DNA of 43,112 nt from Streptomyces sp. TLI_235 (GCA_002300355.1 NSGV01000008.1:1-43112); one strand, 5' to 3'; shown: positions 1-8,854, numbered from the stretch's first letter. Numbers and translations are program-made. The notes: generated by a model not told the origin, from the sequence alone.

Positions 1-1329
1 GCGAGTGCGGTGGCAGCCGTTCGGTGTCGGTGTTGCGGTGCGCCTCGACGGCCACCGAGACGACCGGGTCGGCCGTGGTCGGCGGTTCGAGGACGAGCGG
101 GGCGGCGGGTGCGCACAGGGTGGCGCCCGCGCGGGTCGCCTTCGGCCGAAGACGGCGACGATGTCGCCGGCCGTGGCACGGTCCGTCTCGGCGTGCCGGT
201 CGGCCTGGACGCGCACGATGCGGGCGATCCGCTCGGTGCGGCCGGACGCGGTGTCGAGCACGGTGTCCCCCTTGGTGACGGTTCCGGCGTAGATCCGGAG
301 GTAGGTGAGGCGGCCGGTGGCCGCCGCGTTGACCTTGAAGGCGAGCGCGGTGAACGGGGCCGCCGGGTCGGCGGGCCGTTCGTGTTCGGTGCCGTCGAGG
401 GTGCCGCGGACGGCCGGCACGTCCAGCGGGGACGGCAGGTAGTCCACGACGGCCTGCAGCAGCGGTTCGACGCCGCGGTTGCGGTAGGCGGAGCCGCAGA
501 GCACCACGACGGCGTCGCCGGTGCGGGTGAGGTCGCGCAGGGCCGCGGCGAGGCCCTCCGCGGTGAGGGTGCCGTGCGCGCAGAACTCCTCCAGGGCGGA
601 CGGGTGGAGTTCGGCGACGGCCTCCTCGAGGGCACGGCGGCGCCGCCCGGCCTCCTCCAGCAGCGGTTCGGGCACGGGGCCCTCGTCGCAGCCGTCGTGG
701 CCGTCGGTCCAGGTCAGGGCGCGCATCCGGAGCAGGTCGACGACGCCGACGAAGCCGTCCTCGCGGCCGATCGGCAGCTGTACCGCGAGCGGCGCCGGAT
801 GGAGCCGGTCGCGGATCGAGGCGAGCGCGGTGTCGAGGTCGGCGCCGGCGCGGTCCAGCTTGTTGACGAAGGCGATCCGCGGGACGCCCTGCCGGTCGGC
901 CTGCCGCCACACCGCCTCGCTCTGCGGTTCGACGCCCGCGACGGCGTCGAAGACGGCGACGGCGCCGTCGAGGACGCGCAGCGAGCGTTCGACCTCGTCG
1001 AAGAAGTCGACGTGACCCGGGGTGTCGATCAGGTTGATCCGGTGGCCGTCCCAGTGGCAGCTGACGGCGGCGGCGAAGATGGTGATGCCGCGGGCGCGCT
1101 CCTGCGGGTCGAAGTCGGTGACGGTGGTGCCCTCGTGGACCTCGCCGCGTCGGTGGACGGCGCCGGTGAGGTAGAGCACCCGCTCGGTGACGGTGGTCTT
1201 GCCCGCGTCGACGTGGGCGAGGATGCCCAGGTTGCGGACGCGGGCCGGCAGGTCGGCGGGGCGGCCGACGGCGGGAGTGGCAGGAGTGGCGGGAGCGGTG
1301 ACGGCGGTTCGGTTCAGGTCGGTGCGCAC
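1..1329 (-). CDS. fusA: Elongation factor G paralogue (partial, apparent frameshift)
   Basis: Translational GTPase of the EF-G family, which drives ribosomal translocation. The C-terminal half lies beyond the window. GTG start at 1329 is preceded by GAAAGG. All G motifs are visible: G1 AHVDAGKT (residues 38-45), G2 GIT (81-83), G3 DTPGH (102-106), G4 NKLD (156-159) and G5 GSA, followed by domain II. The motif style TTVTDFDPQER resembles the second EF-G of streptomycetes rather than the main ribosomal-operon copy, and no rpsL, rpsG or tuf genes flank it. After GDIVAVFG the frame is lost near 140-150. Restoring one base (CTG AAG in place of CG AAG on the coding strand) gives VFGLKATRAG and continues in good EF-G sequence to the window edge. 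So either there is a one-base sequencing deletion or the gene is truncated. An upstream ORF and hairpin precede it and suggest attenuation control. Family assignment is firm; the role as a paralogue is inferred. Confidence 0.9.
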   Translation of the reverse strand, partial: MRTDLNRTAVTAPATPATPAVGRPADLPARVRNLGILAHVDAGKTTVTERVLYLTGAVHRRGEVHEGTTVTDFDPQERARGITIFAAAVSCHWDGHRINLIDTPGHVDFFDEVERSLRVLDGAVAVFDAVAGVEPQSEAVWRQADRQGVPRIAFVNKLDRAGADLDTALASIRDRLHPAPLAVQLPIGREDGFVGVVDLLRMRALTWTDGHDGCDEGPVPEPLLEEAGRRRRALEEAVAELHPSALEEFCAHGTLTAEGLAAALRDLTRTGDAVVVLCGSAYRNRGVEPLLQAVVDYLPSPLDVPAVRGTLDGTEHERPADPAAPFTALAFKVNAAATGRLTYLRIYAGTVTKGDTVLDTASGRTERIARIVRVQADRHAETDRATAGDIVAVFGRRRPARAPPCAHPPPRSSSNRRPRPTRSSRWPSRRTATPTPNGCHRTR

Positions 1330-1453
1330 GGCCCGGTGCCTTTCGGGTGGTTCGGGTTGATGGGCGGCGCGATTCCCGGGACGAGGCGGACGGGCCCCCG
1401 GTGCTGTGGCGGGGCCGGCTTCCGATGCGGCGGCAGCCGCGGGTGCGCGTGCC

Positions 1454-1473
1454 CCCGCCGGGTGTCCGGCGGG
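1454..1473 (-). terminator. Strong hairpin between upstream ORF and EF-G gene
   Basis: Perfect 8-bp stem CCCGCCGG/CCGGCGGG with a 4-nt loop, starting 15 nt downstream of the upstream ORF stop and about 125 nt before the EF-G start. There is no U-tract, as is common for actinobacterial terminators. Its position right after a short translated ORF fits the terminator arm of a ribosome-controlled attenuator. A second, weaker hairpin (CCGGTGC, 14-nt loop, GCACCGG, at 1510-1537) lies inside the ORF and would be melted by a translating ribosome. Confidence 0.55.
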
Positions 1474-1488
1474 TCGGGCGGGCGCGGG

Positions 1489-1605
1489 TCAGGCGTTCGT
1501 CACGGACCTCCGGTGCGGGCCGCGCAGCCTGCACCGGGTGGACGGAGACACCAGGATCACCTCGTAGCGCGAGGAGGGGACGACGACAGCGGTGCGGTTG
1601 CGCAC
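1489..1605 (-). CDS. Upstream ORF / candidate leader peptide (38 aa)
   Basis: GTG start at 1605 has a strong ribosome binding site (GAGGGGAG, about 6 nt away). The peptide begins VRNRTAVVVPSSRYEVILV, ends RRSVTNA and stops with TGA at 1489. It is arginine-rich and resembles no family I know. It lies in the 5' leader of the EF-G paralogue, between a TAGACT -10 box and the hairpin at 1454-1473. Leader peptides of this size control ribosome-protection and rRNA-methylase genes by drug-induced stalling or attenuation in other bacteria. That function here is inference from layout. It could instead be an independent small protein. Confidence 0.5.
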   Translation of the reverse strand: MRNRTAVVVPSSRYEVILVSPSTRCRLRGPHRRSVTNA

Positions 1606-1667
1606 GGCCCGGCTCCCCTCGACTCGTCACTGCGCGCACCGGCCGTCCCGGTGTGCGGTTCGCGGCG

Positions 1668-1673
1668 AGTCTA
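1668..1673 (-). promoter_or_regulatory. -10 box TAGACT for the leader ORF/EF-G transcript
   Basis: TAGACT on the minus strand, matching the TANNNT consensus. It would start transcription near 1661, about 56 nt before the upstream ORF. The -35 region (around 1691-1697, TGCCGG/ATGCCG) is weak. The same hexamer occurs in front of the gene at 17453. Confidence 0.4.
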
Positions 1674-1725
1674 GGGAACCGGCGGGCCGCCCGGCATCCG
1701 ATTTCCGGCCTGCGCCGATGCGCCG

Positions 1726-2115
1726 TCAGTCCGGGCTCCCGACCGGGGTCTTCGCGGTGGGGAGCGCTGCCGTCCGGCCGCCCGACGGCGGGGTGAGGGT
1801 GCGGACGGCGGGGACGGCCAGGACGGCGGCGCAGGCGGCGAGTTGCCAGAGGGCGCCGAGGGCGAGGACGGGGGTGGTGCCGAAGCGGTCGGCGACCACG
1901 CCTCCGGCGAGCAGGAGGAGGACGATCGGGAGGATCCGGGCGGCCATCACGGTGCCGAGCGCGGTGCCGTCGCCGCCGCTGTCGAGGACGGCGAAGGCGA
2001 CGGCGACCGGCGCCATGGCCGATCCGAGGAGCGAGGCGGTGTGCCCGGCGAGGAACCGGCGGAAGGCGGGTTCGCGCAGCACGGACCGACGGCCTGTCGG
2101 CTGCTGTGGGGTCAT
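1726..2115 (-). pseudogene. Truncated MFS transporter (N-terminal fragment)
   Basis: 129 residues beginning MTPQQPTGRRSVLREPAFRR. The first ~105 match the N-terminal third of MFS exporters of the EntS/macrolide-efflux type: an opening helix LAGHTASLLGSAMAPVAVAF, a second and third helix, and the loop ADRFG, the usual MFS signature between helices 2 and 3. A full member has about 400-420 residues and 12 helices; here the frame ends after a non-hydrophobic Pro/Thr tail. No MFS sequence resumes downstream before the EF-G leader. I read this as a decayed remnant, possibly part of the same degraded patch as the recombinase next to it. It could still be expressed as a short membrane protein, but transport is not expected. 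Confidence 0.65.
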
Positions 2116-2242
2116 GCCGGGAGTCTCGCCGCGCTGAGCCGATCAGCACAAGCATTCCTGAGTCTTTGCGACGCAACAATCGTGCACCGCGGTAGACGAC
2201 CCCCCGTGAGGTTGAGAGCGATTGCAGTGTTCTAATGGCGGG

Positions 2243-3058
2243 GTGATTTACTGCGACAGCCACGTACCGGTGGAGTACGCCGTCGCCGTGGAGCGCTACC
2301 TCGCCGCGGCGCCGCTCGGCGAGGGCTCGCGGCGGGTGTACCGGATCGCGCTGGCCACCTGGTCCTGGCTGCTGGCCGACCGCCCGGTGCCGTCGGGCGC
2401 GGCGCGGCGGGGTGCCGAGCCGCCGGTGCTGCCGCTCGCGGTGCTGGACGGCGACGGGGCTCCGGCGCTGCTGGGGACGGCGCTGGCCCGGCGGGCGGCC
2501 GACGCGGATCCGCGGACGCTCAACCGGGAGCTGTCGATCCTGCGCGGTGCGCTCGGCTGGTGGCGGGAGCAGGGCTGGCTGGCCGCCGATCCGTCAGCGG
2601 GGCTGCGGCCGCCGCAGCGGCCGGACTCGGCGAGTGCGGCGCTGGGCCCGGAGGAGTTGCGGGCGGTGCTGGCGCTGCGGGTTCCGCTGCGCGAGCAGGT
2701 GACGTGGCGATTGCTGCACGAGAGCGGGGCGGGTGTGGAGGCGGTGCTTGCGCTGAACGTGGACGACCTCGACCTGCTGCACCGGCGCACCCGTCCGTAC
2801 CCGGGCCGGCCGGTGCTGCAGTGGCGGGCGTCGAGTGCGCGGCTGCTGCCGCTGCTGGTCGCGGGCCGGGCGGACGGTCCGCTGCTGCTGACCGAGCGCC
2901 GGGCGCCGGCCGGTACGCCGGCGACGGATCGCTGCCCGTACACCGGCCGCAGCCGGCTCTCCTACCGGCGGGCCGCCGAGTTGTTCACCACGGCGACCCG
3001 CAGGCTCGACCCGGCGGGTCGCGGCTACACGCTGCACCAGCTCCGTCCGCGGCCCTGA
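2243..3058 (+). pseudogene. Degenerate tyrosine recombinase/integrase
   Basis: Resembles the actinobacterial tyrosine-recombinase group. An N-terminal SAM-like core-binding domain (YAVAVERYLAAA to GLRPPQRPD) is followed by the start of a catalytic domain (LGPEELRAVLALR to RLSYRRAAELF and LHQLR). Two faults are visible. The box I arginine, normally in an ETGAR-like motif, is replaced (ESGAGVEAVL). The frame also ends at LHQLRPRP exactly where box II (HxLRH) should continue; the +1 frame reads LTTAARASG, resembling the expected ALTHAA segment. The second His/Trp and the nucleophilic Tyr are absent, and the convergent gene begins within 30 bp. I use the GTG at 2243; an in-frame TTG at 2222 also exists. 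An inactive relic is the best reading. Confidence 0.7.
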
Positions 3059-3086
3059 CCACGGCGGCGCGGGCGTCCGGGACCCG

Positions 3087-3434
3087 TCAGGCCCGGAGGA
3101 CCACCTCGACCAGGTAGCCGACGGGGCAGAGGCCGGCGTCGGTGGCGGAGGCCTTGAGCCGGCCGACGGAGACCTTGGAGTCGCCGTCCTGGACGGGGAC
3201 GGTGACCCGGCCGCCGGTGGCGGTGACCGTCAGGTTGGAGACCCGCCAGGACCGGGAGGTGTCGTTCCAGACGGCGATGCGCAGCAGGGCGTCGCCGAAG
3301 TCGCAGCCGAAGGACAGGTAGACCGGGCCCCAGCCGACGGCGCCGCCGTTCTGCGGGGGCAGCGGGATGAGGGTGGCGGTTTCGGGGTGGCCGTCCAGGA
3401 AGCCGGGCTCGATCCGGCCGATCACGAGTGCCAC
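3087..3434 (-). CDS. Hypothetical protein, partner of the amidase gene
   Basis: 115 residues starting VALVIGRIEPGFLDGHPET (GTG at 3434, AGGTGA ribosome binding site overlapping the end of the upstream gene). I do not recognise a family. Predicted strands (YLSFGCDFGDALLRIAVWN, WRVSNLTVTAT, RVTVPVQDGDSKVSV) suggest a beta-sandwich, as in small accessory domains of wall-associated proteins. It starts 3 nt after the stop of the amidase-like gene, so the two are almost certainly one transcript and possibly one function. It has no signal peptide or transmembrane segment. It ends about 30 bp from the recombinase relic on the other strand. Confidence 0.7.
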   Translation of the reverse strand: MALVIGRIEPGFLDGHPETATLIPLPPQNGGAVGWGPVYLSFGCDFGDALLRIAVWNDTSRSWRVSNLTVTATGGRVTVPVQDGDSKVSVGRLKASATDAGLCPVGYLVEVVLRA

Positions 3435-3437
3435 GGG

Positions 3438-4073
3438 TCACCTCACTTCTTCGTCGAGTCGGCGCCGGTCGGCGGGGGTGGTGTGCGGGGCGCTGCCGAA
3501 CAGGTCGGGCATCGGGCCAGGGTCGGTGTGGTCGTTCTCCGGGACCTGGGAGTGGCCGTAGTGGCCGCTGCGGGTGTTCCAGACGGTGGCGGAGCGGTTG
3601 GCGGACCAGGTGGGCGGGCCCATCGGCCACACGTCGGGGACGCCCCAGGAGCGGAGCCAGCCGACGATCCGGTCCAGGCCGGTGCAGGGGGCGTCGGCGA
3701 GGGTCGGGTACACCCGGCCGTCGACCCGGCAGTACGGGAAGAACAGGCTCTCGATCTGCACGCAGATGTCGCCCTTGCGGTTGGTCTCGACGCCGCCGGG
3801 GGCGTTGACGACGGACTTGCTGCGGGAGGTGGCGGCGAAGAACTGGGCGCAGCGGCCGGTGAACGGGTCCCAGAGCAGGTGCGGGGCGCTGCCGGAGCCG
3901 GAGCCGGCGAAGTAGTCGGCCAGGGTGTCGAAGGGCACCAGGTCGGCGGGGGCTTCGGCGGTGGCGTTGCGGTCCCAGGTGATGTGCCAGATGGTGCGGG
4001 ATCCGCCGTCGCCGGCCATCGGGGCGTCGTCGAGTTGGCGCCGTTCGGCGCCGGGCAGGTAGAGGTCGGCCAT
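3438..4073 (-). CDS. N-acetylmuramoyl-L-alanine amidase-like protein
   Basis: 211 residues from ATG at 4073 (GAAGGGG ribosome binding site 7 nt upstream). It has the layout of Amidase_2/PGRP-like zinc amidases, which cleave the bond between MurNAc and the stem peptide. H30 (TIWHITW), H174 (HYGHSQVPEN) and D184 (DHTDPG) fit the three zinc ligands; the 10-residue spacing of the last two equals that of AmpD. APHLLWDPFTG resembles the core strand region of the fold. There is no signal peptide, so it may act on phage-like or imported substrates, or be exported without a classical signal. Similar proteins occur in streptomycetes as stand-alone genes and in phage endolysins. The downstream small gene is co-transcribed. 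Enzyme activity is inferred from the ligand pattern. Confidence 0.7.
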   Translation of the reverse strand: MADLYLPGAERRQLDDAPMAGDGGSRTIWHITWDRNATAEAPADLVPFDTLADYFAGSGSGSAPHLLWDPFTGRCAQFFAATSRSKSVVNAPGGVETNRKGDICVQIESLFFPYCRVDGRVYPTLADAPCTGLDRIVGWLRSWGVPDVWPMGPPTWSANRSATVWNTRSGHYGHSQVPENDHTDPGPMPDLFGSAPHTTPADRRRLDEEVR

Positions 4074-4337
4074 CGGTACCCCTTCGTGGTGCGGCGGGCG
4101 TCGCGGCAGGGCTCGGCACCGCCCGGGGGCGGCTGCGACGGCCCGGGGGCCGGGGGGGGTGGTGTGGGGATCGGGGCGCGGCTCGGCGCGCCGCCCGGTC
4201 GTCGTTCGGCAGGGGTCGTGCCCGACGCCGGCGGGCCTCGCACGGCCTTGTGGCCTGGGCGCGAGCGCGCCTGACGTCCTGTCATCTGGTATGTGCCCGT
4301 CCTGACGCGTCCGGAACATGCCGATGACCCGAACATG

Positions 4338-4359
4338 CCGACCTGTCGGAGCAGGTCGG
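4338..4359 (-). terminator. Hairpin downstream of the TPR gene
   Basis: Perfect 8-bp stem CCGACCTG/CAGGTCGG with a 6-nt loop, 17 nt after the stop codon at 4377. No U-run follows. It probably ends the TPR transcript. The rest of 4074-4376, the region upstream of the amidase gene, shows no ORF I would support. Confidence 0.55.
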
Positions 4360-4376
4360 CGGGGTGCCGTGCCTCC

Positions 4377-6239
4377 TCAGCGCCGGCCGAACAGCCTCCG
4401 CAGCAGCCCGCGGCGCGGTGCCGGTACCTGTGCGGCCGCCCCGTCCGCGGGTCGGGCGCCGGCGGGCCCGGAGAGGCGGCGGGCGAGGTCGAGCGCCGCG
4501 GCGTCGGCCCAGGGGCAGGCGAGGACCAGGGCGCAGAGCGAGGACAGCATCGGCACCTCGCGGGTGCGGGCGCTGGCGGCCGCGTGGCGCAGCCGCTGGG
4601 CCAGCCGGTCGGCGACGTCGGCGCGGGCCTCGGGGTGCGTCCAGGCGACGGCGGCCAGGGCGAAGCCGGCGGCCTCGACCGTCCAGTCCTCGGGGCCGAG
4701 CAGCAGGTCGAGCAGGATCTCGCGGCGCCGCGAGCCCTCCCAGGGCTGGTCGGCGCGGTGGTGCGCGATGCCCAGGCAGGCGAAGGCCTGCGCGGCGCGC
4801 ACCCACAGCTCCGGCTGGTGGGCGAGCAGGGCGCGCCCGAGACCGTCCTCGCGGGGCGCCGGGGGGTGGGCGAGGACGCCGAGCAGGTCCTCCGGTGCGA
4901 GGCCGGCGAGCCGGACGGCGTGGTCGTACGCGGCGGGCGGGGACGGCCAGACGATCTCGGCGGTCGCCCGGACGAGTTCGGCGGCCTCGGCGGACGGCTC
5001 CGGGACGGCCGGCGCCGGGGCGGTGTCCTGCCAGGCCCAGATCCGGGAGGACACCTGTCGCAGCGGCAGGCGCGGGTCCGGCTCCGGCACCGCGCCGAAG
5101 TCGATCTCCGCGGCGGGTAGGGCGAGCCGCACCGCGAGCAGTGCGCTGGGCGCCTCCAGGTGAGAGACCGTCACCTCGAGCACGCTCTCCGGGGTGGTGT
5201 CGGGCGACTCCAGGAACCGGTGCAGGAGGTTGACGGTGGCCTCGCCGGTGCCGGGCACCATGCCCAGCCAGGGCTGCTGCCGGGCGAGGTGGGCGAGCAG
5301 CTCGGGGGCGTAGTCGTGGTCGGGGTGGGCCCGGTGGTGGTCGGCGAGGGCGAGCAGGTGGGCGGTGCCGCCGTCGATCAGGTGGCGCAGGCCGTGCCGG
5401 GCCGGGCCGGCCTTGGGGTGGTCGGGTTCGGCGGCGAGGACGCGGTCCAGCCATCTCAGGCCTTCGGCGGGCCGGCCGGTCGCCCCGTACAGCTCGGCCA
5501 CGTCCACGGCGAGGTGGCTGTCGGACGGGTCGCGGGCGAGTTCGGCCTCCCAGACGGCGAGCGCGCGGTCGGGGTCGCCGTGCGCGCGCAGCGCGTTGCC
5601 GAGCATCACCGCGGCGACGTGGCCCGGCTCCAGCTCGTGGGCGCGTTCGGCGAGGCGGACGGCCTCCGCGGTGTCGCCGAAGCGGCGGACCAGTCCGGAG
5701 GCCAGGGCCAGCAGCATGACGTGGTGGGGGTGGCGGCGGACGGCGGCCCGGACGAAGGTGTCGAACGGCCGGACGGCCTCGCGCATCTCCTCGGGCAGCG
5801 GGTCGGGCAGTCCGCCGAGCGCGCGCGGCACGGCCTGCGCCGCGGCCTGCGGGTCGACCAGGTCGGGCAGGTCCTCGCGGGCGAGCCAGGCGGTGTGCGC
5901 CCAGGGCCGGGAGGGTTCGAAGCCGATGGCGGAGGCGAGCAGTCCGACGGCGTTGTCCCAGTCGCCGGCCGCGGCCTCGACGTGCGCCCGGCAGACGAGC
6001 GTGCCCAGGAAGACCTGTCCTTCCAGCGGGAAGTACGCGCGGGCGGCCGCCGCGCCGCCGGCCTGCGCGCAGAGTTCGGCGAGCGCCTCGTGCAGGTCGG
6101 GCTGCTGCGGGTCGTGGACCATCGCCTCGGCCAGGTGGTCGGCCGCGTGCGCGAGGTCGCCGGCATCGAGCGCCAACCGGGCCAGGGCCACCTCGCCCCG
6201 GGCCTCCAGCCGCTCGTCGCCGCGTTCCTCGCCGCTCAT
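4377..6239 (-). CDS. Tetratricopeptide-repeat protein
   Basis: 620 residues from ATG at 6239. It is helical throughout, with recognisable TPR pairs: residues 15-75 (ALARLALDAGDLAHAADHLAEA then the next helix pair), ~85-120, and ~165-280 (RRFGDTAEAVRLAERAHELEP, GNALRAHGDPDRALAVWEAEL, YGATGRPAEGLRWLDRVLA). The second half is less regular and Ala-rich, with a basic tail (RRGLLRRLFGRR). TPRs are protein-binding scaffolds; no catalytic domain is visible and I cannot name a partner. It has no signal peptide. It is divergent from the SpoIIE-type phosphatase (248-bp gap), which may share regulation, but nothing proves a link. Related long TPR proteins are common and uncharacterised in streptomycetes. 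Confidence 0.75.
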   Translation of the reverse strand: MSGEERGDERLEARGEVALARLALDAGDLAHAADHLAEAMVHDPQQPDLHEALAELCAQAGGAAAARAYFPLEGQVFLGTLVCRAHVEAAAGDWDNAVGLLASAIGFEPSRPWAHTAWLAREDLPDLVDPQAAAQAVPRALGGLPDPLPEEMREAVRPFDTFVRAAVRRHPHHVMLLALASGLVRRFGDTAEAVRLAERAHELEPGHVAAVMLGNALRAHGDPDRALAVWEAELARDPSDSHLAVDVAELYGATGRPAEGLRWLDRVLAAEPDHPKAGPARHGLRHLIDGGTAHLLALADHHRAHPDHDYAPELLAHLARQQPWLGMVPGTGEATVNLLHRFLESPDTTPESVLEVTVSHLEAPSALLAVRLALPAAEIDFGAVPEPDPRLPLRQVSSRIWAWQDTAPAPAVPEPSAEAAELVRATAEIVWPSPPAAYDHAVRLAGLAPEDLLGVLAHPPAPREDGLGRALLAHQPELWVRAAQAFACLGIAHHRADQPWEGSRRREILLDLLLGPEDWTVEAAGFALAAVAWTHPEARADVADRLAQRLRHAAASARTREVPMLSSLCALVLACPWADAAALDLARRLSGPAGARPADGAAAQVPAPRRGLLRRLFGRR

Positions 6240-6487
6240 GGTCCGCCTTCCGCGTCAGGTCACAGGTGCCGAGCGTAACCGCAGACCACTGGCACCACGG
6301 CGGCGCCCCCGGCGGGCCCGGCGGCGCCGCCCGGCGCACTGCGGCTCGGGCCCGGGGCGGCGGTGCGCCGGGGTGCCCGGGCGGGGTGTCGGGCGTAGCG
6401 TCGCTGGTATGGGCGTTGTCCGGTTGATGCTGTGGCCTGCGCGGTCCTCCCGGCCACCGGGCCTTCCGGGCCTGCGGGGAGCCCCCC

Positions 6488-8577
6488 GTGCCGGCCGCCG
6501 GTGACCGGGACCCGGCGGGCTGGGACAGGCGGATCGACGGCGCGCTGACCGGTGTCGTGGAGCTGTGCGGAGCCTCGTCCGGGTGTCTGTACCTGCTGCC
6601 GGCGGGCGAGGAGGTGCTGCACCTCGCGGCGGTGCGGGGCCTGCCCGCCGAGTTCGTCGCCCCGTGGACGCGGGTCGCGGTGAGCGCGCCCGTCCCGGTC
6701 GCCGATGCGATCCGGCGGCGGGCCCTGGTGTGGGCGGGCAGCCAGCAGGACTTCGCGCGGGACTATCCGCGCTCCGCGGTGACGATGCCGTACCACTTCG
6801 CGCTCGCGGCCGCCCCGGTCGAGGCGGAAGGCCGGTGCGTGGGCGCGCTGCTGCTGCTGTGGCCGAGCGCCCACCCGCAGCACCTGGGCGAGGCGGAGCG
6901 GGCGGTGGTCGCGGCGGGCTGCGCGCGGCTGGGCGAACTGATCGCCGAGGGCGAGCCGCGGACGCCGTCCCGGCCGCGGGTGGTGCCGCTTCGGCTGGCT
7001 GCGGCGAAGCTGCCGGAGACCGCGGCACGGGACTTCGCCGAGCGCCTCCCGGTGGCAGCTGCGCGATGGACCTCAACGGCCGGATCGTCTTCCTGACGGA
7101 CGCCGCCTGTGCGCTGCTCGGCGCCGGGCCGGAGAAGCTGCTCGGCGCGCTGCCCTGGCAGGCACTGCCGTGGCTGGACGACCCGGTGTACGAGGACCGC
7201 TACCGGGCGGCCATCATCAGCCGGGAGCCGGCCGCGTTCACCGCGATGCGTCCGCCGGACCGCTGGCTGGCCTTCCGGCTGTACCCGGCCGGCGACGGTA
7301 TCAGCGTGCGGATCACGCCGGCCGTCAACGGCCCGAAGCCGGTGCCGCCGTCCCGTCCGGAGCCGGTCTCCCGGGCCGGGCAGATCTACCAGATCATGCA
7401 CCTGGCCGCGGCCCTCACCGAGGCGGTGTCGGTGGACGACGTGGTGTCGCTGGTTGCCGAGCAGGTGCTGCCCTCGTTCGGCGCGGACGGCCTGACCCTG
7501 CTCACCGCCGAGCACGGCCGGCTGCTGGTGACCGGCTACCGGGGCTACACCGCCGAGGCGATGGCCCGGTTCGAGGACATCCCGCTGAAGATACGGGACA
7601 CCCCGACGGTACGGGCGCTCACCACCGGGATCCCCGGCTACTACGGCAGCTCCGCGGAGCTCGCGGCCGCCTACCCGGACCTTCCCCAGGTGACCGGGAA
7701 GCAGGCCTGGGCGGTGCTGCCGCTGATCACCTCGGGCCGCCCGGTCGGCTGCCTGCTGCTCGCCTACGACCGTCCGCACCCCTTCGCCGCCGACGAGCGG
7801 ACGGTGCTCACGTCACTGGCCGGCCTGATCGCCCAGGCGCTCGACCGGGCGCACCTGTACGACACCAAGAACCAGCTGGCGCACGACCTGCAGCAGGCGC
7901 TGCTGCCGCACACCCTGCCGGCCGTGGAGGGCCTGCGGGTGGCGGCGCACTACCTGCCGACCACCCGGGGCATGGACGTCGGCGGCGACTTCTACGACCT
8001 GATCCGGCTGGGCCCGCGGACCGCCGCCGCGGTGATCGGCGACGTGCAGGGCCACAGCTTCCCGGCCGCCGCGCTGATGGGCCAGGTCCGCACTGCCGTG
8101 CACGCCGCGGCCGGCGCCTCGCCGGAGGAGGTGCTGGTGCGCACCAACCGGCTGCTGTGCGACCTCGATCCGGGCCTGTTCACCACCTGCCTGTACGCGC
8201 ACCTGGACCTGGCCGGGGGGCGGGCCTACCTGGTGAGTGCCGGTCATCCGCCGCCGGTGCTGCGGCCGCCGGGCGGGCCGGCGCGGGTGCTGGAGGTCCC
8301 GCCGGGGCCGCCGATGGGCATCGACCCGGACGCGATCTACCCGATCACCGAAGCGGCCTTCGAGCCGGGCGCGCTGCTGCTGCTCTACACGGACGGGCTG
8401 GTGGAGGCGCCCGGCACCGACCTGGGCCGCGCGATCGCCTCGCTCGCAGGGCAGTTGGACCACTCGTTGGCGGACGACCTCGACGTGACGGCCCGTGAGC
8501 TGGTCGCCCGGGCCCGGCGGGCGGGCCGCCGGTGGGACGACATCGCCACTCTGCTGCTCCAGGCCGAACCGGTATGA
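6488..8577 (+). CDS. GAF/PAS/GAF SpoIIE-family PP2C phosphatase (apparent frameshift)
   Basis: Sensor phosphatase predicted to dephosphorylate STAS anti-sigma antagonists. GTG start at 6488 follows GGGGAG. Order: GAF-like domain (~1-155), short PAS-like domain (MDLNGRIVFLTDAACALLG), second GAF domain (~310-460), then PP2C with DVGGDFYDL, VIGDVQGHS, LYTDGLVEAPG and WDDIATLLL supplying the metal-binding aspartates. The frame changes near 7050-7055. The first frame runs into AAARWTSTAG and stops at 7096, while the second begins GSCAMDLNGR. Restoring one G (CCG GTG GGC AGC) joins them as LPVGSCAMDLNGR, typical of the family, giving about 696 residues. If the shift is real, the C-terminal part could start at ATG 7066. 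The only STAS gene in the window is 15 kb away and lacks the target serine, so the partner is unknown. Confidence 0.85.
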
Positions 8578-8833
8578 CACGCTGCCCGGATGCTGCTGCC
8601 TGCACACCTCCGGGTACGCGGGGTACGCGCTGCGCGCCCACACCTCCGGCAGCCGTCCGGATCTCCCCGCCCAGGTGCTCTTCGAGATCGCCTTCTGCTT
8701 CCGGTGCCGGGCGGCGGCACTGTGCGGGGCCGGGGTGTCCGGGAAGACGGGCAGTCAGACCTTCGACCCCGCGAGCGCACCGGGGCAGGCACTGCTCCGG
8801 CGCTTCCAGGAGGCCGCCGCCGCGGCCGGGTGA
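8574..8833 (+). CDS. Small conserved-looking hypothetical protein, probably frameshifted
   Basis: The convincing protein part is LHTSGYAGYALRAHTSG, RPDLPAQVLFEIAFCFRC and FDPASAPGQALLRRFQ, ending at TGA 8833; this looks like small actinobacterial proteins with a CFxC motif. In that frame there is no ordinary start codon after the phosphatase stop. An ATG at 8574 overlaps that stop (ATGA) and reads MTRCPDAA in another frame; one missing base near 8597-8601 would join the two into an 86-87 residue protein. I infer a translationally coupled gene hit by the same kind of single-base loss as others here. A decayed 5' end is the alternative. Confidence 0.4.
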
Positions 8834-8854
8834 GCCGCGGCGGCGGACACTCCG

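Noticed and set aside
10..1674. Long open frame of 554 codons on the + strand
   Set aside because: It is the high-GC shadow of the EF-G gene on the minus strand, which has all GTPase motifs; the + frame has low-complexity Gly/Val/Asp composition and no domain.
6410..6503. 31-codon ORF starting ATG GGC GTT before the phosphatase gene, with TAGCGT upstream
   Set aside because: No ribosome binding site, Pro/Arg-rich peptide and overlap with the phosphatase start; more likely just 5' leader, though the TAGCGT could be a -10 box.
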